DNA of 64,000 nucleotides from Drosophila miranda (lineage: Eukaryota > Arthropoda > Insecta > Diptera > Drosophilidae): the NCBI RefSeq assembly GCF_003369915.1, contig NW_022881603.1, forward strand, positions 15,762,935 through 15,826,934, in the 5' to 3' direction. A program made the position numbers and the translations under genes. A model generated the notes under the pieces. The model saw only the letters and a list, made by a program, of their open reading frames with translations, made no database searches and was not told where the DNA came from. This document shows, piece after piece, positions 36,272 through 47,016 of the stretch. How positions within the stretch are numbered: position 1 is the first letter of the stretch; every line of letters begins with the position of its first letter.

Positions 36272-39200
36272 TCAGCAATTATCCCATCCAGATGCTCTCA
36301 CAAAGTTCGCTATCCTCCTGGGACATAGTTTGGACATCTCTGAGATGTCGTGTAGAAAGGCTGAGCCCAGGTGCTGTAGCCTTCTTCTGCTGAGAGCTGG
36401 GCAGGAGCAGAACAGATGTTCCACTGTCTCCTCCTCTTCCTCGTCTCGACAGCTGCGACAAAAATCGTTATGTGGGGCCCCCAGCCTGTTAGCGTGGGTG
36501 CCTATTAGCCAGTGACCCGTGAGGGAACGTGTGACTACGCTGCACCTTTTCCTGCTTAACTTGAGGAGCTCGGAGGTGCGCTTCATGTCCATGGTCGGCC
36601 ATGTTTGCCGAGTTGTGCGACATCGTGGCACTGTTTGCCACATATCGTTGTTTAGTCGCTTGTATTGCTCCCTTATAATGAGCTTACAGGTGGCCATTGG
36701 CATACAGATATCCTCCTTGTCTTGGAGAAGGGGGATTGTAGTGCTAGATCTGGCCAGCTCGTCCGCTATACAGTTGCCCTCGATGTCCCGGTGGCCCGGG
36801 ACCCAAATCAGGCTAATAGCAAATTGCTGAGCCATCTCGTGCAGAGATTTGAGGCAGTCTGCCACGGTGGCCGAGTTCGAGGAAATCGCGCTTAGCGATT
36901 TGATCGCAGCCTGGCTGTCGCTATAAATGTTTAGCTTGGTTGCCGTGACGGCAGCCGCTTGTAGGCAGTCTAGAGCATCCCTGATTGCTATGACTTCCTC
37001 TTGAAAGACACTGCAATGATCTGGGAGTCTGAAGGAATGCCTTATGCTTAGCTGTTCAGAGTAGATTCCCCCTCCGACTCTGTCGTACAGCTTTGATCCA
37101 TCTGTGAAGATGTTTATGGCCCCATCTGGGCCTGGGAGTCCCTCGAGCCATTCGTCTCTGTGAGGGATGATTGTGTCGAAGGGAGTGTCTGTGTACTCTC
37201 TTGGAACTTGGTAGTCTGTTTTTGAGGGGACGGTACTGCTATTATTTAATATGGCTGAGTGACCTATGCACTGTGTCACCCATTGATCTGAGTCTCTTAG
37301 ACGTATTGCTGCTGCTTCTGCCCGTTCCTTTCCTGCGAGGTCAAGGCTCTGTAGGCATAGGATGGCATTTAGCGCATCATTTGGGGTGGTGCGAAGAGCT
37401 CCGCTAATGCATAGGGCGGCAGTCCGCTGGACTTTGCCCAGTTGCTTGGTGATCGCCCTTTTTGATAGGGCCGGCCACCACACCGTAACTCCGTAGAGTA
37501 GTATTGGTCTAACTATAGCTTGATATATCCATTGGACTATGCTTGGGATCATACCCCATCGTAGCCCAATAGCTTTTTTGCATGTGTAGAGTGCAGTCAT
37601 TGCCTTCTTCACTCTGTCTTTGACATTCAGGTTCCAGCTAAGCTTCTTGTCAATTACCAACCCTAAGTAACTGACACTGTCGCTAAAGGAGAGCCTGCAT
37701 CCTTGTAGTATTGGAGGGTTGAGGGGCGGGACCTTGTATTTATTTGTGAATAGTACGAGTTCCGTTTTTGAGGGACTTACTCCCAGATCGCGCGATTCTG
37801 TCCAATCCGACAGTTGCGCTAGCTTTGTGGACATTAAGTCGCACAGTGTTTGGGGGTATTTCCCCGAGAAGATAATCGCAACGTCGTCCGCATAGGCCAC
37901 GACATTGCAGCCCCCCCCCTTCTAGGTCACATAGAATCTTGTTGACTGCTATGTTCCACAGAAGAGGAGACAGGACACCACCTTGCGGGGTGCCTCTGTT
38001 GACATACCTTGACTGGGCGGACGATCCCATCGATGATGTCACCGTCCTGCATGTGAGCAATTGATCAATGAGCATCACCAAGTGACGGTCCACCCCCAGG
38101 TCAGTCAGGGCTTCTGTAATGGCGCCCGGTACAACGTTGTTGAAAGCTCCCTCAATATCGAGAAAGGCTATGAGTGAGTACTCTTTGTGATGCAGAGATT
38201 TCTCTACCGCTGAGATCACTTCATGAAGAGCCGTTTCCGTGGATTTTCCTTTCCGGTAGGCATGCTGTGCGCCTGACAGCAACTGAGGGTGTATAGTTGT
38301 CCTCAGTTGCAGCCCGACGAGTCTCTCAAAGGTTTTGAGGAGGAAGGACGATAGGCTGATTGGTCTAAAGTCTTATGCGGCTGAGTGCGAGGCTTTCCCA
38401 GCTTTGGGAATGAAGACTATCTTTGCCTTAAGCCATGTTCGCAGGATTGTACCCACAGCCAGTATCTTCCTGAAGATACCTTGTAGCAAGTTGATGGCCG
38501 TATCCCCGGCCTTCTGAAGTTGGGCCGGGATTACCTGGTCTGGGCCTGGCGATTTGAACGGGTTGAAGCTGTTTATTGCCCAGCTTATGTTACGTTTTGT
38601 GAGGATGTGATCCATCGAGGTTACCGGTCCCTCTCCTGGAAGATGTGCCGTCTCGATGGTTGTGCACCCTGGAAAATGTGTGTCTAGTAGAATCTGCAGG
38701 GACTCCTCACTGGAGTTAGTCCACGTGCCGTCATTCCCTTTAAGATACCCTACCGAGGGGTTAGTTTTTGAGAGAATCTTGCGAAGCCTTGCGGCCTCTG
38801 ACGTTTCCTCAATTTCCGAGCAAAATTTTTGCCAAGAGGCCCTTTTTGCTTTCCTTGTTTCCTTTTTATATAGTGACAGACTGATTTTGTAGTCTGCCCA
38901 GTGGCTCTCCTCGTTCGCGCTTTTGGCCCTGTTGAAGAGGGTCCTGCAGCTTTTACGTAGGATGTCTATTTGTTTTGACCACCAGGGGGGTTTCTTTTTC
39001 CCCCTAGGTTTGCTAGAGGGGCACGCTGCCGCGAAGGCTTTGTTGCATGCCTCTGTGAACCTGTTCACTAGGCGATCTAGGTCGTCTTTTGTGTCAGGGC
39101 ATGATGGTGCTTTGGAGGGGAGTAAGTCCTCCAGGGCTGAGCTATATTTTTCCCAGTTGGCTTTCCTAGGATTAATATAGTCCTTAGGTTTCGGACACTC

Positions 39201-39896
39201 GAGGGATAGGGGGGTCTCGATGTATCTGTGGTCAGAGAAAGAGTGGTCATCAAGGACTTGCCAACTCTTGACTATGTCTAACAGGTTGGAAGACACTAGG
39301 GTGATGTCAATAACCTCCTGTCGATTTTTAATTATAAAAGTGGGGTCGTTGCCCCGATTACAAATAAATAGATTTGAGTTGAGGATGAAGCTGAAAAGTG
39401 ACTCACCCCTTACATTTGTATTCGAGCTCCCCCATTGAGTGTGGTGAGCGTTGGCATCGCAACCTATTAATAGGTCTATGTCCGACCTCTCGCTGTCGCT
39501 GGCTAGTTTGCGAACCAGGTCGTTGGGAGGATCGTTTCCCTCATGGGCCATGTAGGACGACATCAGCCTTAGATGTGTCCCTTTCAGCTCTAGGCTTGCC
39601 GCCGTGTTGTCGCTATCGCTATAGTTATGGAGCAGAAAGATATTAAGGTGCTTTCTGGCGAGAATGCAGGTGCGGGTTTTACCTTCATGTTGAGCTACAA
39701 TTATCTTGTACTCCTTCGACCCTAGTCCACAAACCTTGTCTCCCACTATCCAAGGTTCCTGGATCAGGGCTACGTCTGCTCCGCTCTCTTCGAGGCGGAG
39801 TATAAGAGCAGCGGATGCTGCTTTACAGTGGTGGAGATTGATCTGAAGGAGCCTCAAGGACGTCCTTAGTGTTCTCCACCACTGTAATGTCGCCAT
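36272..39896 (-). pseudogene. LOA copy B ORF2 (endonuclease/RT/RNase H)
   Basis: Read on the minus strand from ATG 39896. The full endonuclease (LLQINLHHCKAA, IQEPWIVG, GCDANAHH, SFSDHRYI) contains the part lost in copy A. The RT follows with a nonsense codon TAA at about 38370-38372 in place of a Lys codon (SHSAA*DFRPIS), AFLDIEGAFNN and GTPQGGVLSPLLW. One extra G in a G run (plus-strand C run 37911-37919) then shifts the frame before VVAYADD. RNase H (FTDGSK, FQEEVIAI, YSDSQAA, WVPGHRDIEGNCIADE) and the C-terminal CRSCRDEEEEE...HLFCSC finger lie in the frame 37900-36272. The few lesions suggest a fairly recent loss, or sequencing error at the G run. Confidence 0.85.
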
Positions 39897-40472
39897 CCGG
39901 ATCGTCCTCGACTTCCTCGTGGCAACACATCGCCTCGAAGTCGCATCTCAGCGTGCCATCGGTGGAGTAGCCCTCTGGGTCTATCTCTGTGTGATCGTCG
40001 GGTGCTTCGATCTCCGAGGCAGCGTCCTGCTCAACTGGCTTGTCGATAGGACGTGCCTCGGCCGCCGCATCCAACTTGTAGACCTTTACGGTCACAGAGC
40101 TGAACCCAAAATTGAGCTCGCCTTTGGCAGCCTCAATCGGGGCCAGCGACTCTTTGTTGAGGACGACCACCGCCTGGTTTGTGGGGCCCTGTGTCGTCTC
40201 AACTTTGACCACCTTCCAATCTGCTGTTGGGAGGTGGGGGTTGCATCTTTGCAACATTTTTAGGATGCGCTTCGGCTCCTTCATGGAGGCGGGCACCCAG
40301 ACTCTCGCCCTTGGTCTACTGGGCACTTCGCTCCAGTCTACAGCGACGAGCTTCGCCCCTGGGTAGACTTCCCCGACTTGCGCTACCGCTGCTTTGTACA
40401 GCTGTACGGAGCGCTCGTCTTCACAGGCTACGATTTTTATGCAGCCCTGGTACCAGCCCATGTCTTTGTAGA

Positions 40473-40520
<48 letters not shown>

Positions 40521-41200
40521 CCAGGCTGCTTTTCCAGCAGCTCGAAGCAGCGGTCGGCCAGTGCCGCTTCCACCCACTTCCACTGGTTTCTAGGTATCCG
40601 GGAGTCCGCGCTGCCTTTGTCCAGGACGCCAATCAGCGTCCTTTCTCTGGCAATCTGCGCGAATGATGTGTTAGGCAGCACTCTGGAGCGCTTCGGTGTC
40701 GGCCCCGGAGTCTCTTGTGAGCGCTGCCTTTTTGGCTGAGGGGCTTCCTTCTTCGGTGCTTCCTTGCCAAAGTTCGGCAGCACCTTCGAGACCCACTCAA
40801 CCTTCTTTATCCATTTGTCCGTCGGGCTGGACATCTGGCTTGCGTTCTGCCGACGGAGTATATTGCCAGCACTCCTTCTATCGGCATATGTAAAAGATTT
40901 GGCTTGGACACTAGTAGATGGTGACTCATCACCCGCCACTTTACCAGCAGGCAGAGCAGCCGCAGGATTGCATAGCCACTCTGCCAAGGTATCGATTTTG
41001 GGAGCCAATTCACCACCCACCCCGACACCGGGATGGGACCCCTTTGGGCTCTCCCTAGCATCTTCCGCCGCGCAGGTTGTCCCTGCTGATTTGCGGGTCG
41101 GGCCAGGCCTTTGGGCCGCTGCCTTCCCCTGTTTGGGATTGCTCCCTGTTGGCATTTGGGGAGTGCCAGACTCATTTTTTTTGTTTTTAAATTCTTCCAT
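39823..41200 (-). pseudogene. LOA copy B ORF1 with poly-proline tract
   Basis: Start chosen at ATG 41200 (MEEFKNKKNESGT), which matches the position of the copy A start; an upstream extension to 41380 is open but unlike copy A. The N-terminal half is Lys/Pro/Ser-rich, then SFAQIARERTLIGVLDKG. A 46-nt run of C on this strand (plus-strand G 40474-40519) is read as about 15 prolines where copy A has GGPPPK. The run length puts the two halves in different frames. After it come YKDMGWYQG, YPGAKLVAVDW, SRPRARVWVPA, and an acidic end that overlaps the ORF2 start by about 74 nt. Confidence 0.8.
40474..40519 (+). repeat. 46-nt G homopolymer
   Basis: An uninterrupted G run (C on the LOA copy B coding strand) inside ORF1. 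Its exact length is likely to be unreliable in any assembly. Confidence 0.9.
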
Positions 41201-41697
41201 TCTTTTCCCACGAGCTGCAGAGAACGGGTACGGTCCGTCCGGGCAGAGATCCACGTTGCCCGGATAAGGCATACTTAGAACAGGGGGCTGCCAAGTCCCT
41301 GAGCTCTCCGTTAACGACTGGGCTAGTTTTATATACCGGGCCCCCAGCCAGGCTGACTCTCGGCACGGGTCGAATAACACTCTTAGTCCGGCCCGGTGGG
41401 AGCTGAATGTGGGGGGTTGGGATGTGGGTAGGTAGTGTGTAGGGATAGGGAAGTGTGTGAGCTACTTATACGAGGCGGCACCACAAGCGCATCGTCAGTG
41501 TTGCTACTTCGCGAACACCCGCTGGCTGTCCGGGGCTGCTTATTTTCGGTACTCTCCCTAGGGATGTCCGATTATTCGCAGCTGACCTACCTATATGACC
41601 TGTATATAGGTAGGTCGTTCGCTATCCGCAACCTGCGACCCGTCCGGTGGCCTCAGCTAGGCCCCCTTTGAGCCACCTCACGAGCTCATCAGACCAG
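41201..41697 (-). other. LOA copy B 5' UTR
   Basis: GC-rich untranslated region, the likely internal promoter region, as expected for clade members that start transcription inside the element. It contains the near-repeat ACCTACCTATATGACCTGTATATAGGTAGGT at about 41587-41614, a short palindrome. No conserved reading frame is seen. Confidence 0.55.
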
Positions 41698-41781
41698 AGT
41701 TTTAACTCTAACCTCGCTGTAAATAAATAAATAAAAATAAAACATTGAAGAGGACCATTTTTTAGATCAGCCCCCGAAGTA

Positions 41782-42671
41782 GGTCTGCCCTACCTAAAAA
41801 GAGTAGATAAAAATTAAACAAAGAACTAAAAGTTTTGATAGATACGGGAGCAACTTCCTGTTATATAAAAAAGGGAATTTACGAAAATAAAAAAAGAATT
41901 ATCAATTTATAAGAAAGTTGCTACAGTAAATGTGTTTTCGATAATTAAATATTTCTATAATATAACTATTTTTAACACAAAACAAGTGTTTTACGAAATA
42001 GATGGAATGGAGGCGGATTTACTAATAGGATTTAACCTATTAAAGAAAATCGGAGCTGTTATTGATACAGGAAAGGGGACTTTAAGTTATAAAGTAAATG
42101 AAGAGAAACTTATATATGATGAGGTTCTTTCTTTAAACAAATTAACCTTTATAGAAGGAAAAACCATCCTTCCGCTGAAGGAATTTATAAAAAAAAAAAA
42201 TATTTTGAAGAAGAAAAAGAAATGAAAAGTGATTCAGTAAAGGTAGAAGGAAGTTTATATAGCTTGGGATCAAAAAATCCTGAGCACGCCGACGAAGAAT
42301 TATCCGTCAATAGTTTGGGATTCAAATATCCTGAACCCGCCGTCGTTGAATTATCCGACATCCAAAGTTTTAATAGTTTGGGATTCAAATATCCTGAACC
42401 CGCCGTCGTTGAATTATCCGACATCCAAAGTTTTAATAGTATGGGATTAAAATATCCTGAGCACGCCGTCGTTGAATTATCCGACACTAAAAGTTTGAAT
42501 AGTTTGGGATTAAAGAATCCTGAACACGCCGTCGTTGAATTATCCGACAATGAACGATTTAAAAGTTTGGGATGCAAAAATCCTGAACGCGCCGTCGTAG
42601 CAATATCCGACATACAAAATTATGCAATTTCTGAATTAAAAAAAATGAAATTGTATAACACAATAACCTAA
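41782..42671 (+). pseudogene. pol: Errantivirus pol start: protease and linker with tandem repeats
   Basis: An aspartic protease core (IDTGA) is read near 41838-41852, with ADLLIGFNLL and EKLIYDEVL further on. An in-frame stop near 41911 and a shift at the A run 42189-42200 break it. From 42222 the frame enters a linker made of 63-bp repeats and stops at TAA 42669-42671, still in the phase of the following reverse transcriptase. A protease would release the mature pol enzymes. Confidence 0.8.
42252..42612 (+). repeat. Tandem 63-bp (21-residue) repeats in pol linker
   Basis: Five full or near-full copies plus a shorter first copy (about 42252-42308, then 42309, 42372, 42435, 42498 and 42561). 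The unit encodes SLGFKYPEPAVVELSDIQSF with variation. Period and phase are exact, so the repeats expanded while the frame was being kept. Confidence 0.9.
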
Positions 42672-42704
42672 AAAGAAGACAATTTAGAAAATCTCAGAGA
42701 GAAA

Positions 42705-43402
42705 ATGGTATCTATCATCAAAGAAGACCATGCCAATATAGATTTACAGTTACTGTTCAGAACGGATATAAAAGGAGAGATTAACACTGAACATGATAGA
42801 CCGGTATATGGCAAACAGTATCCATACGCTTATTCGGTTAACGATTTCGTTAATAACGAAATAAGTAAAATGTTAGAGGAAGGTATAATCAGACCTAGTA
42901 AAAGCTCATATAATTCACCGGTAATAGTAGTACCAAAGAAGCGAATAAATGAGGACGGAACTCCTAAACATAGATTAGTAATAGACTTTAAGAAACTTAA
43001 TGAAAACACCATACCGGATAGATACCCTATGCAAGATCCTTCAGTAATCCTTGCCAATTTAGGTAAGGCAAAGTATTTCTCGGCCATTGATTTAGAGTCA
43101 GGTTTCTATCAGATTTTAATGAGGGAATCAGATATTGAAAAAACATCTTTTTCCATAAATAACGGTAAATATGAATTTCTTAGAATGCCTCTGGGATTGA
43201 CGAACGCTCCCAGAATTTTCCAAAGGGCAATGGACGATATACTTAGAGAACAAGTTGGGAAAACTTGTCACGTCTATATGGACGATATAATAATATTTTC
43301 AAAAACTATAGAACAACATTATAAAGATCTTATTCATATAATACAGATTTTGCAAAATGCTAATATGAAAATTTCCCTAGAGAGGCTAAATTCTTTCAAT
43401 TG
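42705..43402 (+). pseudogene. pol: Errantivirus reverse transcriptase, first part
   Basis: RT fingers and palm with RLVIDFKKLN, AIDLESGFYQI, FLRMPLGLTNAP and the catalytic YMDD box at about 43277-43288. A one-base loss just before the BEL insertion (about 43380-43386) would shift the frame. The rest of RT resumes at 49452. Confidence 0.85.
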
Positions 43403-43485
43403 TGTTCGGAGCAGAACCCAGCCGATTAGCTGCTTGCCAAATAGCACAAATCGGCCGATTGGGGATAAAAAACATTATCTCCACA
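43403..43485 (+). repeat. BEL 5' LTR, internally deleted
   Basis: It matches the first about 45 and last about 37 nt of the 3' LTR. About 290 nt between AAATAGCAC and CGGCCGATTGGGG are lost. Confidence 0.85.
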
Positions 43486-43489
43486 TAAA

Positions 43490-45139
43490 ATTTGGTGACC
43501 CCGACGTGATTTCCGATGGGTTGCTGATCTTCATCATAGGCACGAAATTGGAACACAAGACCAAGGAGAAATGGGAAGAGAACTTGCCGACGTCAGGATT
43601 GCCTCGGTGGTCAAGCATGGCCTCATTCTTGGAAGCAAGATGTTGGATGCTGGAAAATTTGGGATCGGCTATGGTAACAATTCCTAGCCAGCAGGTGGGA
43701 GAAAGTAAACCTAGCACCCTAATCACCTCCATTAACGATCATAATAGCTCAACATGCAAGTATTGCAAATCCTCCGATCACTACATATCCCGATGCCATG
43801 CATTTCTAGATCTCCCTGTTTTTTCTCGATACAAGGAGGTGAAGAAGCGCCATTTATGTCTAAACTGCCTCAACAAAGGCCATTCATTGCAACGCTGCAA
43901 GTCAGGGGCATGTAGAAATTGCCAAGCCAAGCATCACACACTGCTCCACATGCAGTCGGGCGCTGACGCTGAGTTGCCGTCGCCGAGCACGGAATCGACC
44001 CAGCATGATCCTGCAAGTGCCCTAGTAGCAAGCAAATATACTAGCCCTCCCCCCTCGAGTCAAAAATCTCTGCCTCGCCAAAACGTGCTACTAGCTACTG
44101 CAATCATATATGTCAGGGGCCGTTTTGGATCGCTTATTCCATGTCGTGCCATTTTAGATTCCGCTTCTCAGGTTAACTTTATAACATCGAGACTCGCCAA
44201 TCAGCTGCAGTTAGATCCTCACCCGTCTCACGTTCAAATCGCCGGTATTGGAGAGTCAATTCTACCATCCAGCAAGGCTGTGGACATCGTCCTGCAATCT
44301 CAAGACGAAAGCTATCGCGGTTTCCTCTCTGCAATTATCACTGCCTCAATCACAGGAATGCAGCCTAACTTCGGCCTAGACGCAAAGGATTGGCCAATGC
44401 CAAATAATCTAAAACTGGCTGATCCTAATTTCGCCAAGCCCCAGCGTGTCGATCTGTTGATAGGTGCTGGTTTGTTCTTCGAATTAATGTGCGTTGGACA
44501 GATTCGACTGTCAGACCAATTGCCAACATTGCAGAAGACGAAACTTGGCTGTATAGTGTCAGGAAGTATTAAAAACTCTGAGAAAGCCCGTGCGGCGCTA
44601 GCAGCCGTTGAAGATCCTCCTGTCATCTCCGCTTGCGAGACTAATTTGTGCGATATTGTAAGGCGGTTTTGGGAAGTCGATGGAGATTATTCGCCCTCAT
44701 CAATTTCGGAGGAAGATGTTCATTGCGAACAGCATTTCGTCACAAACTGCATTCGCCTAGAGTCCGGAGCTTACTCCGTGCGTTTGCCAACCAAATTCAG
44801 TCTAGAGGAATTAGGAGAATCGTATCAGCAGGCGCTACGTAGATTTCTCAATTTGGAGAGGAAGCTAGCAAAAAATGCACAGCTTAAGGCAAAATATATG
44901 GAGTTTCTCCAGGAGTATCGTGATTTAGGACACATGTCGCCAGCTTCGCGGCAGTCAGACCTCCCGCAGTACTTCTTGCCTCACCATTGCGTCCACAAGC
45001 AGGATAGTACAACCACCAAATTACGCGTAGTGTTCGATGGATCTGCCAAAACAGCGTCTGGAGTATCACTGAATGATGCGCTAATGGCTGGACCCACCAT
45101 CCAACCTAAAATTCTGATAACTCTGCTTCGTTTCTGCTT
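43490..45139 (+). pseudogene. BEL gag C-terminus, protease and RT start
   Basis: Only the last part of gag is present. It shows PRWSSMASFLEARCWMLEN, then two zinc knuckles with the BEL pattern (CKYCKSSDHYISRC and CLNCLNKGHSLQRC, then CRNCQAKHH). A protease follows with AILDSASQVNFI. The RT N-terminal part has LRVVFDGSAK and SLNDALMAGP. The frame is open from the upstream errantivirus RT through 45139 by chance, then ends in the DINE-1-like insert. Confidence 0.8.
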
Positions 45140-46245
45140 TTTATACCCGATACTCAAAATGAGTATTGGGGTATATTAGATTTGTGGTAAAAGTGGATGT
45201 GTGTAACGTCCAGAAGGAATCGTTTCCGACCCCATAAAGTATATATATTCTTGATCAGCATCAATAGCCGAGTCGATTGAGCCCTGTCTGTCTGTCCGTC
45301 TGTCCGTCCGTCCGTCCGTCCGTCCCCTTCAGCGCCTAGTGCTCAAAGACTATAAGATCTAGAGCAATGATGTTTTGGATCCAGACTTCTGTGATATGTC
45401 ACTGCTACAAAAATATTTCAAAACTTCGCCCCGCCCACTTCCGCCCCACAAAGGACGAAAATCTGTGGCATCCACATTTTTAAAGATACGATAAAACCAA
45501 AAACGCAGAATCGTAGAAGATGACTATATGTTCTAGAGTGTAAAATCTCAACCAGATCGTATAATTATTATAGCCGGAATTAAGAAAACAATTTCATTCT
45601 TGCTCGCTCTGTCTCTCTCTAACACACAGGTTTCATGGTCGGCTTTGCCAATTGCAAAATATGAGTTCAAGGATCTCAGAACCTATAAAAGCCAGAGCAA
45701 CCAAATTTGGTATCCACACTCCTGTGATATCGGACCTTGACCGTTTCGTGTCCAACTTTCGCCACACCCCCTTCCGCCCCCGCAAAGGATGAAAATCTGG
45801 GGCATCCACAAATCTCAGAGACTATTAAGGCTAGAGTAACCAAATTTGGTATCCGCACTTCTGTTAGATCTCACTATAAAACGTATATCTCAGAATTTTG
45901 CCCCACCCCCTTCCGCCTACACAAAGGACGAAAATCTGTTGCATCCACAATATTGCACATTCGAGAAAACTAAAAACGCAGAATCATAGATAATGACCAT
46001 ATCTATCAGATTGCTGAATCTGGATCAGATCAGATCATTTTTAAAGCCAAAAGGAACAAATCAATTTGCACTGGCTACGCAGCACCCGACGTCACGCTCA
46101 GAATGATTTTCTGTCTCTCTCGCACGCACTCTTTGTCGTGTCGTTTAATATTAGCGGCGTCTGCCGGAGGAGAGCCATACTGACTTAGTATCGGGTATAA
46201 CCGTAGAGTGGGGGGGCCCGCAGCAACTCACAACGTTCCCCCTCG
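45140..46245 (-). mobile_element. DINE-1-like element inside BEL RT
   Basis: Reverse-oriented full copy, with the 3' hairpin end at the left (TTATACCCGATACTC) and the CGAGGGGG end at 46245. It is flanked by TTT on both sides, and removing it and one TTT restores the RT frame. Insertion at a T run with a 2-3 nt repeat fits Helentron-type elements. The GTCC microsatellite is at about 45286-45325. Confidence 0.85.
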
Positions 46246-47016
46246 TTTAAAGTCGCCTTGTGTGGCGATATCTGCAAAATCTACCGCTGTGTACGCGTTT
46301 CCCATCCCGATACGCACGTGCAGTGCATCCTATGGCGCAATGACCCGAAGGAGGAGATTCAGGTGTTCAAGTTGGAGACTGTTACTTACGGAACCAAACC
46401 TGCCGCTTTCTTAGCAATTCGTGCTATGCATCAATTGGCAAATGATGAAGAGTTGCGTTTTCCGCTTGGAGCTGATGTTGTTCGAAGAGATTTCTATGTC
46501 GATGATCTCATATCTGGAGGGGACAGCATTGATTCTGTCATCAAGATTCGTCAGCAGGTAAAGAAGCTACTTTCGAAAGGATGTTTTCCCATACGTAAAT
46601 GGTGTTCCAATGAACCCGCTGCTTTGGAAGGCGTATCGGAGGCGGATCGCGAAAAGTTCCTTACCTTTCATGACGGGACTGAAGTAACCAAGGCGCTTGG
46701 TCTAGTTTGGGATCCCACCACGGACAATCTTCTGTTTAGCTTCGCTCACGTCGGAACCGCTGCAGGCCCAATATCGAAGCGTTCGGTCCTGTCTACTCTA
46801 GCTAGGTTCTACGATCCTCTAGGGCTCATCTCTCCCATCATCACAAAAGCTAAAATATTTATGCAGTCGCTATGGAACGAAAGCCTAAAGTTGAATTGGG
46901 ACGAAAGCCTGCCCCAGGATCTACATACGACTTGGATTGAGCTGACTTCGCAGTTGTCGATGGTTAAAAACTTTAAGTTTCCACGTTACGTGCTTCGGCA
47001 GCAAGCCAGATTATAA
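46246..47016 (+). pseudogene. BEL RT, second part
   Basis: The RT palm continues with CGDICKIYR, LETVTYGTKPAAFLA and the catalytic box FYVDDLI, then ALGLVWDP and STLARFYDPLGLISP. An in-frame TAA at 47014-47016 ends it right before the RNase H domain, which continues in the same frame. Confidence 0.85.

Larger units (their letters stand above)
36149..41697 (-). mobile_element. LOA-clade non-LTR retrotransposon, copy B
   Basis: Minus-strand insertion in the I-element 3' UTR with a perfect 13-bp duplication AGTTTTAACTCTA (36136-36148 and 41698-41710). The 3' tail (plus strand GGTTAGGTTAGGTTAGG) has the same CCTAA-type repeat as copy A. It has a complete two-ORF layout with 5' UTR from about 41697 to 41201. 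The proteins are related to but clearly different from those of copy A, so it is a separate family of the same clade. ORF1 has a homopolymer frameshift, and ORF2 has one nonsense codon and one frameshift. Confidence 0.85.
24409..41743 (+). mobile_element. I-factor-like non-LTR retrotransposon, interrupted three times
   Basis: It starts CAGTCACAAAACTACTC and ends in a TAAATAAATAAATAAAAATAAAA tail, as I factors end in TAA repeats. It is flanked by the 8-bp duplication ATTGAAGA (24401-24408 and 41744-41751). ORF1 has three zinc knuckles; ORF2 has endonuclease, reverse transcriptase and RNase H. The element appears to be full length at its 5' end. Inside it lie a Harbinger transposon and two LOA-clade elements. 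Its own sequence is 24409-26032, about 27151-28485, 33792-36148 and 41698-41743. Confidence 0.85.
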
